Source: a bacterium
GTDB taxonomy: Bacteria; Elusimicrobiota; Elusimicrobia; UBA1565; UBA9628
Direction: 5' to 3'
NCBI GenBank assembly: GCA_021796015.1
Contig: JAJYOT010000005.1
Span: 1-51,728, forward strand
Length of the DNA: 51,728 nt
Made by a program: the position numbers and the translations under genes. How positions within the stretch are numbered: position 1 is the first letter of the stretch; each line of letters begins with the position of its first letter. The notes under the pieces were generated by a model. The model had not been told where the DNA came from, searched no databases, and saw only the letters and a program-made list of their open reading frames with translations. Positions 8,527 to 15,679 of the stretch are shown here, piece after piece.

Positions 8527-9053
8527 TTTTCAGAGTCTTTGGTTTTAAAACCCTGGGCGAGCTTTTGAAAAACCGCTTCGCCCGGAGAGGCGTTTTTTTC
8601 GGGCCCCAGGTAAACCAAGGCGTAAAACCCGCCTTGAAACGCGATCAAGTAATATTCCTCGCGAGTCGTTTGTTTCGGGCGCGCGATCCCCGGCGAGGCT
8701 TCCTTATCCGAGAAATAATAGGCCGCGCCCGACGCGATTTTTTTTTGAATCAGCGAGGAAGCGTTTTTCCCGGCGTTGCGAAGATAATACTCCTTGGGAC
8801 TTGAAAAATCCGAATGGCCTTTCGGGTAGCGGTAGACGGCGATGGAAGAGGAATAGGGAGCGCTTCCGTTCGGAGGCCCATAAAACGCGGCCAGCGACCC
8901 GGGCTGATTTTCCGAAACCTTCCAATTCCCCGGAATAGGGCAAGAAAAACCGATTTGGGAATGATAGGTGACCGGGGAATCGGGAGACTTCGCGGAATTT
9001 TCGCTCTTAGAGGAACACCCCGCGATTTCCAGCGCCAAAATGAGGACAAACAT
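8523..9053 (-). CDS. Lipoprotein of unknown function (176 aa)
   Basis: From the ATG at 9053 the protein starts with a short hydrophobic signal and the lipobox EIAGC, giving a lipidated Cys13. The mature part has the pattern YHSQIGFSCPIPGNWKV near its start and alternating strands, resembling PsbP/DUF1795-type small lipoproteins; this is weak. An in-frame opening upstream runs through the 177-bp repeat (9048-9224) and the end of the previous gene, but it carries no signal peptide and is rejected. The ATG itself is formed by the edge of the repeat. It follows the metallopeptidase gene by 184 bp and may be co-transcribed with it. Confidence 0.7.
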   Translation of the reverse strand: MFVLILALEIAGCSSKSENSAKSPDSPVTYHSQIGFSCPIPGNWKVSENQPGSLAAFYGPPNGSAPYSSSIAVYRYPKGHSDFSSPKEYYLRNAGKNASSLIQKKIASGAAYYFSDKEASPGIARPKQTTREEYYLIAFQGGFYALVYLGPEKNASPGEAVFQKLAQGFKTKDSEK

Positions 9054-9224
9054 TCGGTAAACCCATTTTTTCGTCACGCCGGCGAAAGCCGGCGTCCAGA
9101 CTCCCGTGTAGGCGGAATATTGGCCGCTGAAGCGGGCAGGACGGAATCGTGCGGTCTGGATTGCGGCTTGCGCCGCAATGACCGGCAATGGTTTCACCGA
9201 ATGTTTACAAATCAGGGCCGCCGC
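9048..9224. repeat. 177-bp palindromic TIR element, copy 1
   Basis: About 94% identical, without indels, to 11281-11457. Terminal inverted repeats of 14 bp (9051-9064 and 9190-9203, CATTCGGT...ACCGAATG, two mismatches) bound a 153-bp core. Internal hairpins include CGCCGGC/GCCGGCG, CCGCT/AGCGG and ATTGCGGC/GCCGCAAT. No coding capacity is credible. It resembles a miniature inverted-repeat element and sits between the metallopeptidase stop and the lipoprotein start. Confidence 0.8.
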
Positions 9225-9237
9225 ATACGCTCCAGAG

Positions 9238-11286
9238 CTACGCATCCCTGATCGCCTCCCGGACTTGTTCAAGCAAGGACTGATCGCCAATCTCCCGCGC
9301 GAGAGCTTCCGCCGACTTAAGATACCGCTTCGAGCGCAGGGACGCTTTGATGGAGTCAACCGCCGCCGCCCGGGCTTGATTCTCGATTTTCTGATTTTTT
9401 GACAGCGCGGCAAAAGCATAACTAATACGAAGGTAAAAATCCCGCGATGATCTTTTACCTCTCCGGGAAAACGCGAACGTCCTTAGCGCCTGAGCTGCGG
9501 ATTTTTCCTGGAGACGCGCGATAAAAGAATTCTCCGCCGAAACCCCCAAATCGCGGGCGATGACGGCTAAATTCATCGCGTTTTGAATATTGTAATAATA
9601 CCGGCCCCAATTCCGTTCTTGATGGGCCTTGACCAAGAATTTTTCGGCGATTTTGGGGAAATTTTTTCGCGCGTCCGCGCGCATTTTTAGGTAGTCTCCC
9701 GCGATGAACTTCTTGGTTTTTTCCTCATAGACCTTCCCAAATCGGTCCTCGGCTTCTTGGGTCTCCTGAAGCCCGAATATTTTGAGAAGGCTTTTCTTGA
9801 TCTCATCCGGGGTCTCGCGGCCCAGACGCTTTTCCTTATCAAGCCGCTCCCGCTCAACCAGTTGAGCCGCGTCCTCAAAGTGCATGGCCGCCACGGAATT
9901 GCCATTAAGATAGCCATAATCAATGCCCTGCAAAAATTTTCCATAATTAACCAACATGGGGCGAATTCTCCAAGAGAGTTCTTCTTGGTAATTGGGATTG
10001 GCCAAGGACGATCGGGGGTGAAGCTCTATCTGGGCCAAGGCATAGCGCGTTTCCGCCGTAAAGGCTTCATGTTCGTCTTCCAAGACATCGGCGGGATTAT
10101 AACCGCGGGGAATTTCGCGATCATTGGCCAAATGCGTCAACTCATGGGCGATGACAAAGTCATTATTTTTAACGAAAGATTTCATCGCCTGGGGATGACG
10201 CAAAAACCATCGGGCCAAGGAGATGGAATCCTGAGGAGGCGGGTCCGCGGATTTCTCAAAAGGCCGAAGAGTTGGATCTTTCAAAACGCTTTTAATGTTA
10301 AAAATGAGCAGATTTTTCCCCGGAACACTGACAGCCCAGTCAAAACCTTGCAAGTCCCCCACGGCGAAACCCGGCAACTTGATTTTTCCGGAATTATCCC
10401 TAAAACGGTTGAGAATTTCGACTCCCACCGGATTTTGGGAAAGAACCGCCTGAATTTGCTTTTGGGCTTCCCTGCCCAAGCGGCTCTCGCTCTTGTTGAA
10501 ATAAAAATCAGAGACCTGACTTCTCCATTCCCCGGTGTGAATCTTTGGAAATTGATTCAGGTGATTGAGCTGGACTAAGGTCCGCGAAAGTTCCCGAGGA
10601 GACTCTTTTCCGTCAAACATCCGAGAAAAATCCGCCTGCGCCCGGGTTAATTCTCTCTCGATATCTCCCACGGAGTTTCCCGAGCGAAGTTGGATAAGCT
10701 CTTTGAGAGCGGGAGGAAGGGAACGGCTTCCCACGGTATTAAACGACATCTGCTCAATCTCTTTAAGCGCCTTTGGGCTCAGCGGCTTATGCGGATCTTG
10801 CTTGGCTAAAACTCCCTCGATTCTCCCCGCCAACCGTTGAGAGAGGCCCAACATTCTCTTGCGTTGAAAGACAAGAACGCTGAGATTGGAAAGCGTTCGG
10901 GGTTTCGCATGGTCCTTTCGATATAAAATGTGGTTCGACGAATCAAATCTGCAGCCGACCTCGTAGAGGTCCCCGCGCTCTTCATCGGTCAGCGGATTTT
11001 CCTTGACATTATAATCGCTCAAAAAGGCCTTCATCTGGCCCTCGGTCAAGAGCGTCTTTCGCGGACCCTCGACCAACCCCGTTTCTCCGTCAACTTTCCA
11101 ACACAGAGATTCAAGCAACGATCCAACGCCCTTGGACAGGGGAGGTTTGAGGGCGTTGAAAGGCTTTTTCGAGGAGCCCGGCGCCAAGGCATTGACGGGC
11201 GGACCAATGGGTTCTGGGCAAAAATTAGACGGCGCGGCGAAAACGGGCGGATTCAACAAAAACGCGAGAGCCAGCGCGATAAACAT
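9238..11286 (-). CDS. Exported HExxH zinc metallopeptidase
   Basis: From the ATG at 11286 there is a clear signal peptide (MFIALALAFLLNPPVFA) and a 682-aa product. The zincin motif HELTH is at about residues 381-385, inside a hydrophobic strand-helix (DFVIAHELTHLAN). A likely third ligand lies in the following EDEHEAFTAE. The C-terminal 250 residues are helical and TPR-like in composition. The family is not recognised beyond 'zincin'. A leaderless promoter points instead to the ATG at 11472. That would add 62 residues encoded mostly by the repeat at 11281-11457, in frame, and bury the signal peptide. I keep 11286 because only that start gives an exported protein. Confidence 0.7.
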   Translation of the reverse strand: MFIALALAFLLNPPVFAAPSNFCPEPIGPPVNALAPGSSKKPFNALKPPLSKGVGSLLESLCWKVDGETGLVEGPRKTLLTEGQMKAFLSDYNVKENPLTDEERGDLYEVGCRFDSSNHILYRKDHAKPRTLSNLSVLVFQRKRMLGLSQRLAGRIEGVLAKQDPHKPLSPKALKEIEQMSFNTVGSRSLPPALKELIQLRSGNSVGDIERELTRAQADFSRMFDGKESPRELSRTLVQLNHLNQFPKIHTGEWRSQVSDFYFNKSESRLGREAQKQIQAVLSQNPVGVEILNRFRDNSGKIKLPGFAVGDLQGFDWAVSVPGKNLLIFNIKSVLKDPTLRPFEKSADPPPQDSISLARWFLRHPQAMKSFVKNNDFVIAHELTHLANDREIPRGYNPADVLEDEHEAFTAETRYALAQIELHPRSSLANPNYQEELSWRIRPMLVNYGKFLQGIDYGYLNGNSVAAMHFEDAAQLVERERLDKEKRLGRETPDEIKKSLLKIFGLQETQEAEDRFGKVYEEKTKKFIAGDYLKMRADARKNFPKIAEKFLVKAHQERNWGRYYYNIQNAMNLAVIARDLGVSAENSFIARLQEKSAAQALRTFAFSRRGKRSSRDFYLRISYAFAALSKNQKIENQARAAAVDSIKASLRSKRYLKSAEALAREIGDQSLLEQVREAIRDA

Positions 11287-11457
11287 TCGGTGAACCCATC
11301 TTTTCGTCACACCGGCGAAAGCCGGTGTCCAGACTCCCGTGCAGGCGGAATATTGCCCGCGGAAGCGGGTAGGACGGAATCGTGCGGTCTGGATTGCGGC
11401 TTGCGCCGCAATGACCGACAATGGTTTCACCGAATGCTTACAAATCAAGGCCGCCGC
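11281..11457. repeat. 177-bp palindromic TIR element, copy 2
   Basis: Same element as 9048-9224. The TIRs (11284-11297, 11423-11436) have one mismatch. Differences from copy 1 include paired changes that keep hairpins intact (CGCCGG...CCGGCG becomes CACCGG...CCGGTG). Its edge provides the ATG at 11286, and it lies between the promoter (11479-11507) and that start. The core length of 153 bp equals 51 codons with no stop in the frame of the metallopeptidase. Confidence 0.8.
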
Positions 11458-11478
11458 GAGCGCGGGGTTCATGGAATC

Positions 11479-11541
11479 AGGATAGCCCCGCAACTTAAAT
11501 TTGTCAAGGGGAACCCGGCGTTTTTTACCGAATTTTTACTT
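11479..11541 (-). promoter_or_regulatory. Promoter with phased GTAAAAA element, copy D
   Basis: On the minus strand: AGTAAAAATTCGGTAAAAAA (11521-11540), 13-bp gap, TTGACA (11502-11507), 17-bp spacer, TATCCT (11479-11484), then 6 nt to an ATG at 11472. The element overlaps the end of the upstream nucleotidyltransferase gene. Confidence 0.7.
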
Positions 11542-12006
11542 TTCCGGGCCCGGGCCGCCTTCGATGGCCTCGATATCGGCCAAATCCTTATGACGGCCGA
11601 TGGCGCGCTTATTTTTCAGAAAGGAATTCTTGCCCATGTAATTGACGACATGATCGCCCAGCGGTCCTTCTTGGCGGCCGGCCCAAATTTCATCGGCCGT
11701 GACGCCGTCGAGCGCCGTCAAGAGATCGATGCGGACCGGCGGATATCCCAATTGAATCACTTTGCCGGAAAGGATGTCTTCTTCCTTAAGGGAAAGGGAA
11801 TCCAGGCCAAATTCTTTCAAGGCGTTCAGAGTCGCGCGCGCGTTTAAGGCCGTGGGTCTAATCCAAATATCCAAGTCTCCGGTGTAGCGGGGGCTTCCCA
11901 AGAACGCCAAATCGAACGCGCCCACGATCACGAATTCAACGCGGCAGCGCAAAAGGGCCGCGACGAAATCGGAAAAATCGGGATGGAGCTTCATTTTTAT
12001 CCTCAC
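11536..12006 (-). CDS. Minimal nucleotidyltransferase (DUF6036/AbiEii-like)
   Basis: The 156-aa protein has the polymerase-beta nucleotidyltransferase core: VEFVIVGAFDLAFLG, then RYTGDLDIW (GxD/N...DxD metal site), then RIDLLTAL with a third acidic residue. The C-terminal HKDLADIEAIE is a usual end for DUF6036-type proteins. Such enzymes transfer NMP to protein or RNA and often act as toxins of two-gene modules. The start overlaps the stop of the 67-aa gene by 4 bp, so the two are translationally coupled. Toxin activity is inferred from the arrangement, not seen. Confidence 0.75.
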   Translation of the reverse strand: MRIKMKLHPDFSDFVAALLRCRVEFVIVGAFDLAFLGSPRYTGDLDIWIRPTALNARATLNALKEFGLDSLSLKEEDILSGKVIQLGYPPVRIDLLTALDGVTADEIWAGRQEGPLGDHVVNYMGKNSFLKNKRAIGRHKDLADIEAIEGGPGPEK

Positions 12007-12206
12007 CCCTGCCCTTTCCTTTTTAAGGAGAGGGAAACCACGCGAGCCAGCCGCGGAAGGGTTTTATATCCGGAAAGCGCGTAGTATTGCTCGCGCAAAA
12101 ATTCCACCGCGGCAAGCCTCTCTTCCGGGGATTTGCCGCGCCAATAGGCAAACGAGTCGTCCTGGGCGCCGCGCTCGACAATTCTAATACAAGCTCTGGG
12201 AACCAT
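12003..12206 (-). CDS. Small partner protein of the nucleotidyltransferase (67 aa)
   Basis: A short charged helical protein with the segment YWRGKSPEERLAAVEFLREQYY. This 'YW-x-SPEERL-x-FLR' signature is common in small proteins encoded just upstream of minimal nucleotidyltransferases, where the pair is treated as a putative toxin-antitoxin unit. It lacks the R-x4-H motif of HEPN toxins. The ATG at 12206 is 7 nt after TACACT, so the mRNA is probably leaderless. Confidence 0.7.
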   Translation of the reverse strand: MVPRACIRIVERGAQDDSFAYWRGKSPEERLAAVEFLREQYYALSGYKTLPRLARVVSLSLKRKGQG

Positions 12207-12213
12207 CTCTATT

Positions 12214-12274
12214 AGTGTAACAGGAGCGCGGAATTAATTCAACCGTTCGCCGATTTTTTACCGAATTTTTACTT
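12214..12274 (-). promoter_or_regulatory. Promoter with phased GTAAAAA element, copy E
   Basis: On the minus strand: AGTAAAAATTCGGTAAAAAA (12254-12273), 11-bp gap, TTGAAT (12237-12242), 17-bp spacer, TACACT (12214-12219), then 7 nt to the ATG at 12206. Confidence 0.7.
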
Positions 12275-12275
12275 T

Positions 12276-12923
12276 TCAATGCGAACAAAGAACTGAAGGC
12301 TTTTCGCTAAAGAAATTGGTGTTTTTTCCAAGACCGGGATGAGTGCAAAGGGAATAGACAACCGCGAGAGGGTCATTGCCGTAAATGAAATAATAGTAGC
12401 GGCGGTTCTTGCCTTTTTTAACCGATACGACGCTTAAGGTAAAGTTACAAACCATATCCTGTTGCGAACATTTGGTTTTTTGCCGAAGACAAGGCATATA
12501 GTCTGACGATAGGCGGGAGAAATGCCCTAGGCGCATGAGCCGAACAATTTCGGGAAAACTATGCCCCTTCATCAGATGTTTGGAAAAAACCGAACTATAC
12601 ATCCGTATTCCTTTCTTGACATGAAATTCCCGGCAAGAAGGCGCGGAATCATCCGGAGTGCGGACAAAACCCTGTTTATTACCTTCAGCCACATTTCTCA
12701 GCGCATACAGCTCCATGACCTTGGAAACATATCCCTGACGCAGTTTGGAGGGCACGTTTTTTTCGCCGACCGCCAAAAAGTCCGGCACCAAATCAGGATT
12801 GAGATTTTTAGTCGGGGTTTTTAAAAAATATTTCACCAACTTAATCTGATCGGAACTGGCCTGTGCATGAAGAAAAGCCGGAAATAAGAGAAAGAAGGCG
12901 GTCAAAATAATTTTTTTATTCAT
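12276..12923 (-). CDS. Exported protein of unknown function (215 aa)
   Basis: From the ATG at 12923 the protein opens with a signal peptide (MNKKIILTAFFLLFPAFLHAQA, cleavage after HAQA or HA). The mature part is basic, with seven or so cysteines that could form disulfides and a predicted beta-rich C-terminal half. No family recognised. An in-frame ATG at 12956 would place extra residues before the signal peptide and is not preferred. It follows the recombinase gene on the same strand. Confidence 0.65.
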   Translation of the reverse strand: MNKKIILTAFFLLFPAFLHAQASSDQIKLVKYFLKTPTKNLNPDLVPDFLAVGEKNVPSKLRQGYVSKVMELYALRNVAEGNKQGFVRTPDDSAPSCREFHVKKGIRMYSSVFSKHLMKGHSFPEIVRLMRLGHFSRLSSDYMPCLRQKTKCSQQDMVCNFTLSVVSVKKGKNRRYYYFIYGNDPLAVVYSLCTHPGLGKNTNFFSEKPSVLCSH

Positions 12924-12974
12924 GGTTTTGTCCGTGCGAAATCTGGCATCAACCATTTCCTCGCTTAGGCTCGG

Positions 12975-13883
12975 TCATGGCCTTGGGTGAAAACGCTGAT
13001 GGGATTTTTTAAGCCCCGAACGATCGATCGAGGTATAGATTTCAGTCGTAGACAAGCTCGCATGGCCCAAAAGCTCCTGCACCGATCTCAAATCCGCCCC
13101 GTTTTGGAGCAGATGCGTCGCGAAGGAATGGCGAAACAAATGCGGGTGAAGGTTGGAAATTCCGGCTTTCCGCCCCAAAGCTTTCATCTCCCGCCAAAAT
13201 TGGACGCGACTCAGTTTCTTTCCTCTTCGGCTTAGAAAAAATTCCGCCGCATCCTGCCGGGGAAAGCGAGCTTCTCTTAACTCCGCGTATTTTTCCAACC
13301 ACGCGATCGCCGTCGAATGAATGGGAATAAGCCTTTCTTTCGAGCCCTTGCCGAACACCCGCACCCAGCCGTCTTGAAAGTTAATGGCGTCTGACTTCAA
13401 AGCCAAAATCTCGGAAGCCCGCATTCCGGTAGCATAAATAAGCTCAAGCATCGTTTTCCGTCTCAGCTTCTCGAAAGTGTTGAAGTCCTCCGTCCGAAGC
13501 AAGGCTTCTATTTCCGAAACCGACAGGGTTTTAGGCAAACGCTGGGGCATTTTCGGAGAGCGAAACGAGGCCGCCGGGCTTTTCTCTATTTTTTTATCGG
13601 AGACGAGAAAAACGTAGAAGGACTTAATCGCCTCCATTTTTCTAAACAAGGACGCGGCGGAGAGGTTTTTTTCGGTTTTAAGCTTCCAAAAATAATTTTC
13701 AAGGGAGCGGGAATCAACGGATTCAAACGCGATTTGGGCTTTCTTTAAATAAGCCGCGAGCTGCCTCAAATCCGAAAGATACGCCAAGGCGGTATTGGAA
13801 GACAGACCGCGCTCGAGACGGATATAGCGCGAATAGTCCTCCAGCCACGGCAGGGACCCGGAGGCCTTCTCCTTTTCCGACAC
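12975..13883 (-). CDS. xerC: XerC/XerD-type tyrosine recombinase
   Basis: A 302-aa protein with an N-terminal SAM-like core-binding domain (YSRYIRLERGLSSNTALAYLSDL) and a full catalytic set: Arg in ATGMRASEIL, Lys in GKGSKER, His/Arg in HLFRHSFATHLL, His in GHASLSTTEIY and the Tyr nucleophile in that segment. Size and motifs match Xer recombinases that resolve chromosome dimers at dif. XerC and XerD cannot be told apart here. The GTG start at 13883 lies 8 bp after the recA stop, so recA and this gene form an operon. No dif site was identified in the window. Confidence 0.88.
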   Translation of the reverse strand: MSEKEKASGSLPWLEDYSRYIRLERGLSSNTALAYLSDLRQLAAYLKKAQIAFESVDSRSLENYFWKLKTEKNLSAASLFRKMEAIKSFYVFLVSDKKIEKSPAASFRSPKMPQRLPKTLSVSEIEALLRTEDFNTFEKLRRKTMLELIYATGMRASEILALKSDAINFQDGWVRVFGKGSKERLIPIHSTAIAWLEKYAELREARFPRQDAAEFFLSRRGKKLSRVQFWREMKALGRKAGISNLHPHLFRHSFATHLLQNGADLRSVQELLGHASLSTTEIYTSIDRSGLKKSHQRFHPRP

Positions 13884-13891
13884 CGCGCAGA

Positions 13892-14998
13892 CTAGCGGCT
13901 GCTTGCGGCAGCCGCTTTTCCGGCGGACGCGGGAACTTTCGCGTCCTTAGCGTCCTTGCCGTCTTTGGAAGCCGGGACCGCATTTTCCGCGGAAGAAGCT
14001 CCCGCCAAGAATTTGGCCTTCAGAGCCTTCTCGATATTAGCCGCCATTTCTTGATTGTCCTTAAGCGTCGCTTTCGCGTTTTCGCGGCCTTGGCCCAGGC
14101 GCTCATTTCCATACAAAAACCACGAGCCTGATTTTTCGATAATTTGGGCCTCAACCGCCATGTCCAAGAGTCCGCCTTCCTTGGAAACCCCGTGACCGTG
14201 GATCATGTCGAATTCCGCCGTTCGATAGGGCGGAGCGACCTTATTTTTCACCACTTTAACTCTGGTTCGAGCTCCGATGACGACGTCTCCGTCTTTAATC
14301 GTCTCCGCCTTGCGGATTTCAAGGCGCATGCTCGCGTAGAATTTCAAGGCCAAGCCGCCGGTGGTCGTCTCCGGATTCATATAAGAAGGAACGCCGATTT
14401 TGTTGCGGATTTGGTTGATGAAAATAAGGCAGGTCCGGCTCTGTGAAACGGCGGCGGTCAATTTTCGGAGGGCTTGGCTCATCAGCCGCGCTTGAAGGCC
14501 GACATGGCTGTCTCCCATTTCGCCGTCGATTTCGGCTTTGGGAACCAAGGCCGCGACGGAGTCGACGACAATAACGTCGACCGCGCTCGATCTCGTCAAC
14601 TTTTCGGTGATTTCAAGGGCTTCTTCCCCGGAATCGGGCTGGGAGATAAGAAGGCTGTCGACATCGACCCCTAACTGTCGGGAATACGCCGGGTCCATCG
14701 CGTGCTCGGCGTCGATATAGGCGGCCGTCCCGCCCAGTTTCTGGGCCTGCGCCACGGCCTCAAGGGCCAAGGTCGTTTTTCCGGAAGACTCCGGCCCGTA
14801 AATCTCGATGATGCGCCCTCGGGGGAAACCGCCGACCCCCAAGGCGAGATCGAGGGGCAAAATTCCCGTCGGAATGGCCTCGACTCTAATTTTCGCCGCG
14901 CGCTCTCCCATGCGCATGATGGATTCCTTGCCGTAGGATTTCTCGATCTGAGACAACGCCAATTCCAAAGCCTTACCCTTCTCGCTCGTTGTTTGCAT
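13892..14998 (-). CDS. recA: Recombinase RecA
   Basis: Full-length RecA, 368 aa: Walker [10 protein letters not shown], Walker [11 protein letters not shown], the conserved [21 protein letters not shown] and [11 protein letters not shown] segments. RecA forms filaments on single-stranded DNA for homologous recombination and SOS induction. A GGGGG ribosome site lies 8 nt before the ATG, and a TATAAT lies at 15046-15051 on the minus strand. The C-terminal tail is Ala/Lys/Ser/Asp-rich ([10 protein letters not shown]...) instead of the usual strongly acidic tail. I could not identify a LexA box. Confidence 0.97.
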   Translation of the reverse strand: MQTTSEKGKALELALSQIEKSYGKESIMRMGERAAKIRVEAIPTGILPLDLALGVGGFPRGRIIEIYGPESSGKTTLALEAVAQAQKLGGTAAYIDAEHAMDPAYSRQLGVDVDSLLISQPDSGEEALEITEKLTRSSAVDVIVVDSVAALVPKAEIDGEMGDSHVGLQARLMSQALRKLTAAVSQSRTCLIFINQIRNKIGVPSYMNPETTTGGLALKFYASMRLEIRKAETIKDGDVVIGARTRVKVVKNKVAPPYRTAEFDMIHGHGVSKEGGLLDMAVEAQIIEKSGSWFLYGNERLGQGRENAKATLKDNQEMAANIEKALKAKFLAGASSAENAVPASKDGKDAKDAKVPASAGKAAAASSR

Positions 14999-15054
14999 GG
15001 TTTATTCCCCCTTTCCGACGTAACGCTAAGTTTATTCTACATTAATTATACGGT

Positions 15055-15537
15055 TTAACATCCTAAAAGTTCCCTATTTTTTTCTTCTTTTTGAAATCCC
15101 CAGGCCAAACACGCGGCCCCAACCGTAATGCAGGAATCGGCGACGTTAAAGACCGGCCAGTAGTGAATATAAAGGAAATCGACGACATAGCCGTAGGCGA
15201 TTCGGTCATGGAGATTCCCCAAGGCTCCGGCGGTCACCAGTAAAAGCCCCGCTTGAATCCAAAAATTTTTATTTCTCCAACTCCACTGAAGAAAAAAAAG
15301 AACCGGCAAAAGAAGAAAGGTAACCGCCATGAAAAAAATATTTTTATGATGGCCGAGGCCGAAGGCCATGCCGGTATTTTCGACGTAGGTCAAGGAAAAG
15401 AAAGGAAAAACGGGGATAAAGCCGACCGCCCTTAAATCCGTCATCGCCCAAATCTTAGTCCAACGGTCAAGCCCTACAAGCCCCGCCAGGGAAAAAAGCT
15501 TGATCGTCCAAACGCCGAGGGATTTTATTTTATTCAA
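15055..15537 (-). CDS. lspA: Lipoprotein signal peptidase (signal peptidase II)
   Basis: A 160-aa, four-helix inner-membrane aspartyl protease that removes signal peptides from prolipoproteins. Both catalytic signatures are present: GNLHDRIAYGYVVDF and FNVADSCITVG. It would process the several lipoproteins encoded nearby. The start is a TTG at 15537, since the first helix is needed and no ATG fits; a TATAAT lies about 20 nt upstream. In many bacteria lspA follows ileS directly; here a three-gene plus-strand cassette separates them. Confidence 0.93.
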   Translation of the reverse strand: MNKIKSLGVWTIKLFSLAGLVGLDRWTKIWAMTDLRAVGFIPVFPFFSLTYVENTGMAFGLGHHKNIFFMAVTFLLLPVLFFLQWSWRNKNFWIQAGLLLVTAGALGNLHDRIAYGYVVDFLYIHYWPVFNVADSCITVGAACLAWGFQKEEKNRELLGC

Positions 15538-15616
15538 GGGTTTTAAACCGCTTCCGAAATTATATCACTTGCCCGCGCGCTCTCGCGGTTTGGACTCGCG
15601 AAGAGGACGAATGCCC

Positions 15617-15645
15617 TTGACAAACGCAAAAAGGGCGGTTACCCT
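15617..15645 (+). promoter_or_regulatory. Promoter of the HEYGH protease cassette
   Basis: TTGACA (15617-15622), 17-bp spacer, TACCCT (15640-15645), followed 34 nt later by a GTG start with a GGAGAGG ribosome site. Confidence 0.6.
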
Positions 15646-15679
15646 AAACGAGGAATGTGTTTTGTCGGAGAGGGATATC

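Noticed and set aside
9048..9420. N-terminal extension of the lipoprotein gene through the repeat (298-aa reading).
   Set aside because: It overlaps the end of the upstream gene, runs through the repeat, and would bury a clear lipobox; the ATG at 9053 is better.
10930..11847. Long plus-strand reading frame crossing the repeat and the nucleotidyltransferase gene.
   Set aside because: It is antisense to two better-supported genes, and the open frame through the repeat comes from the repeat's own composition.
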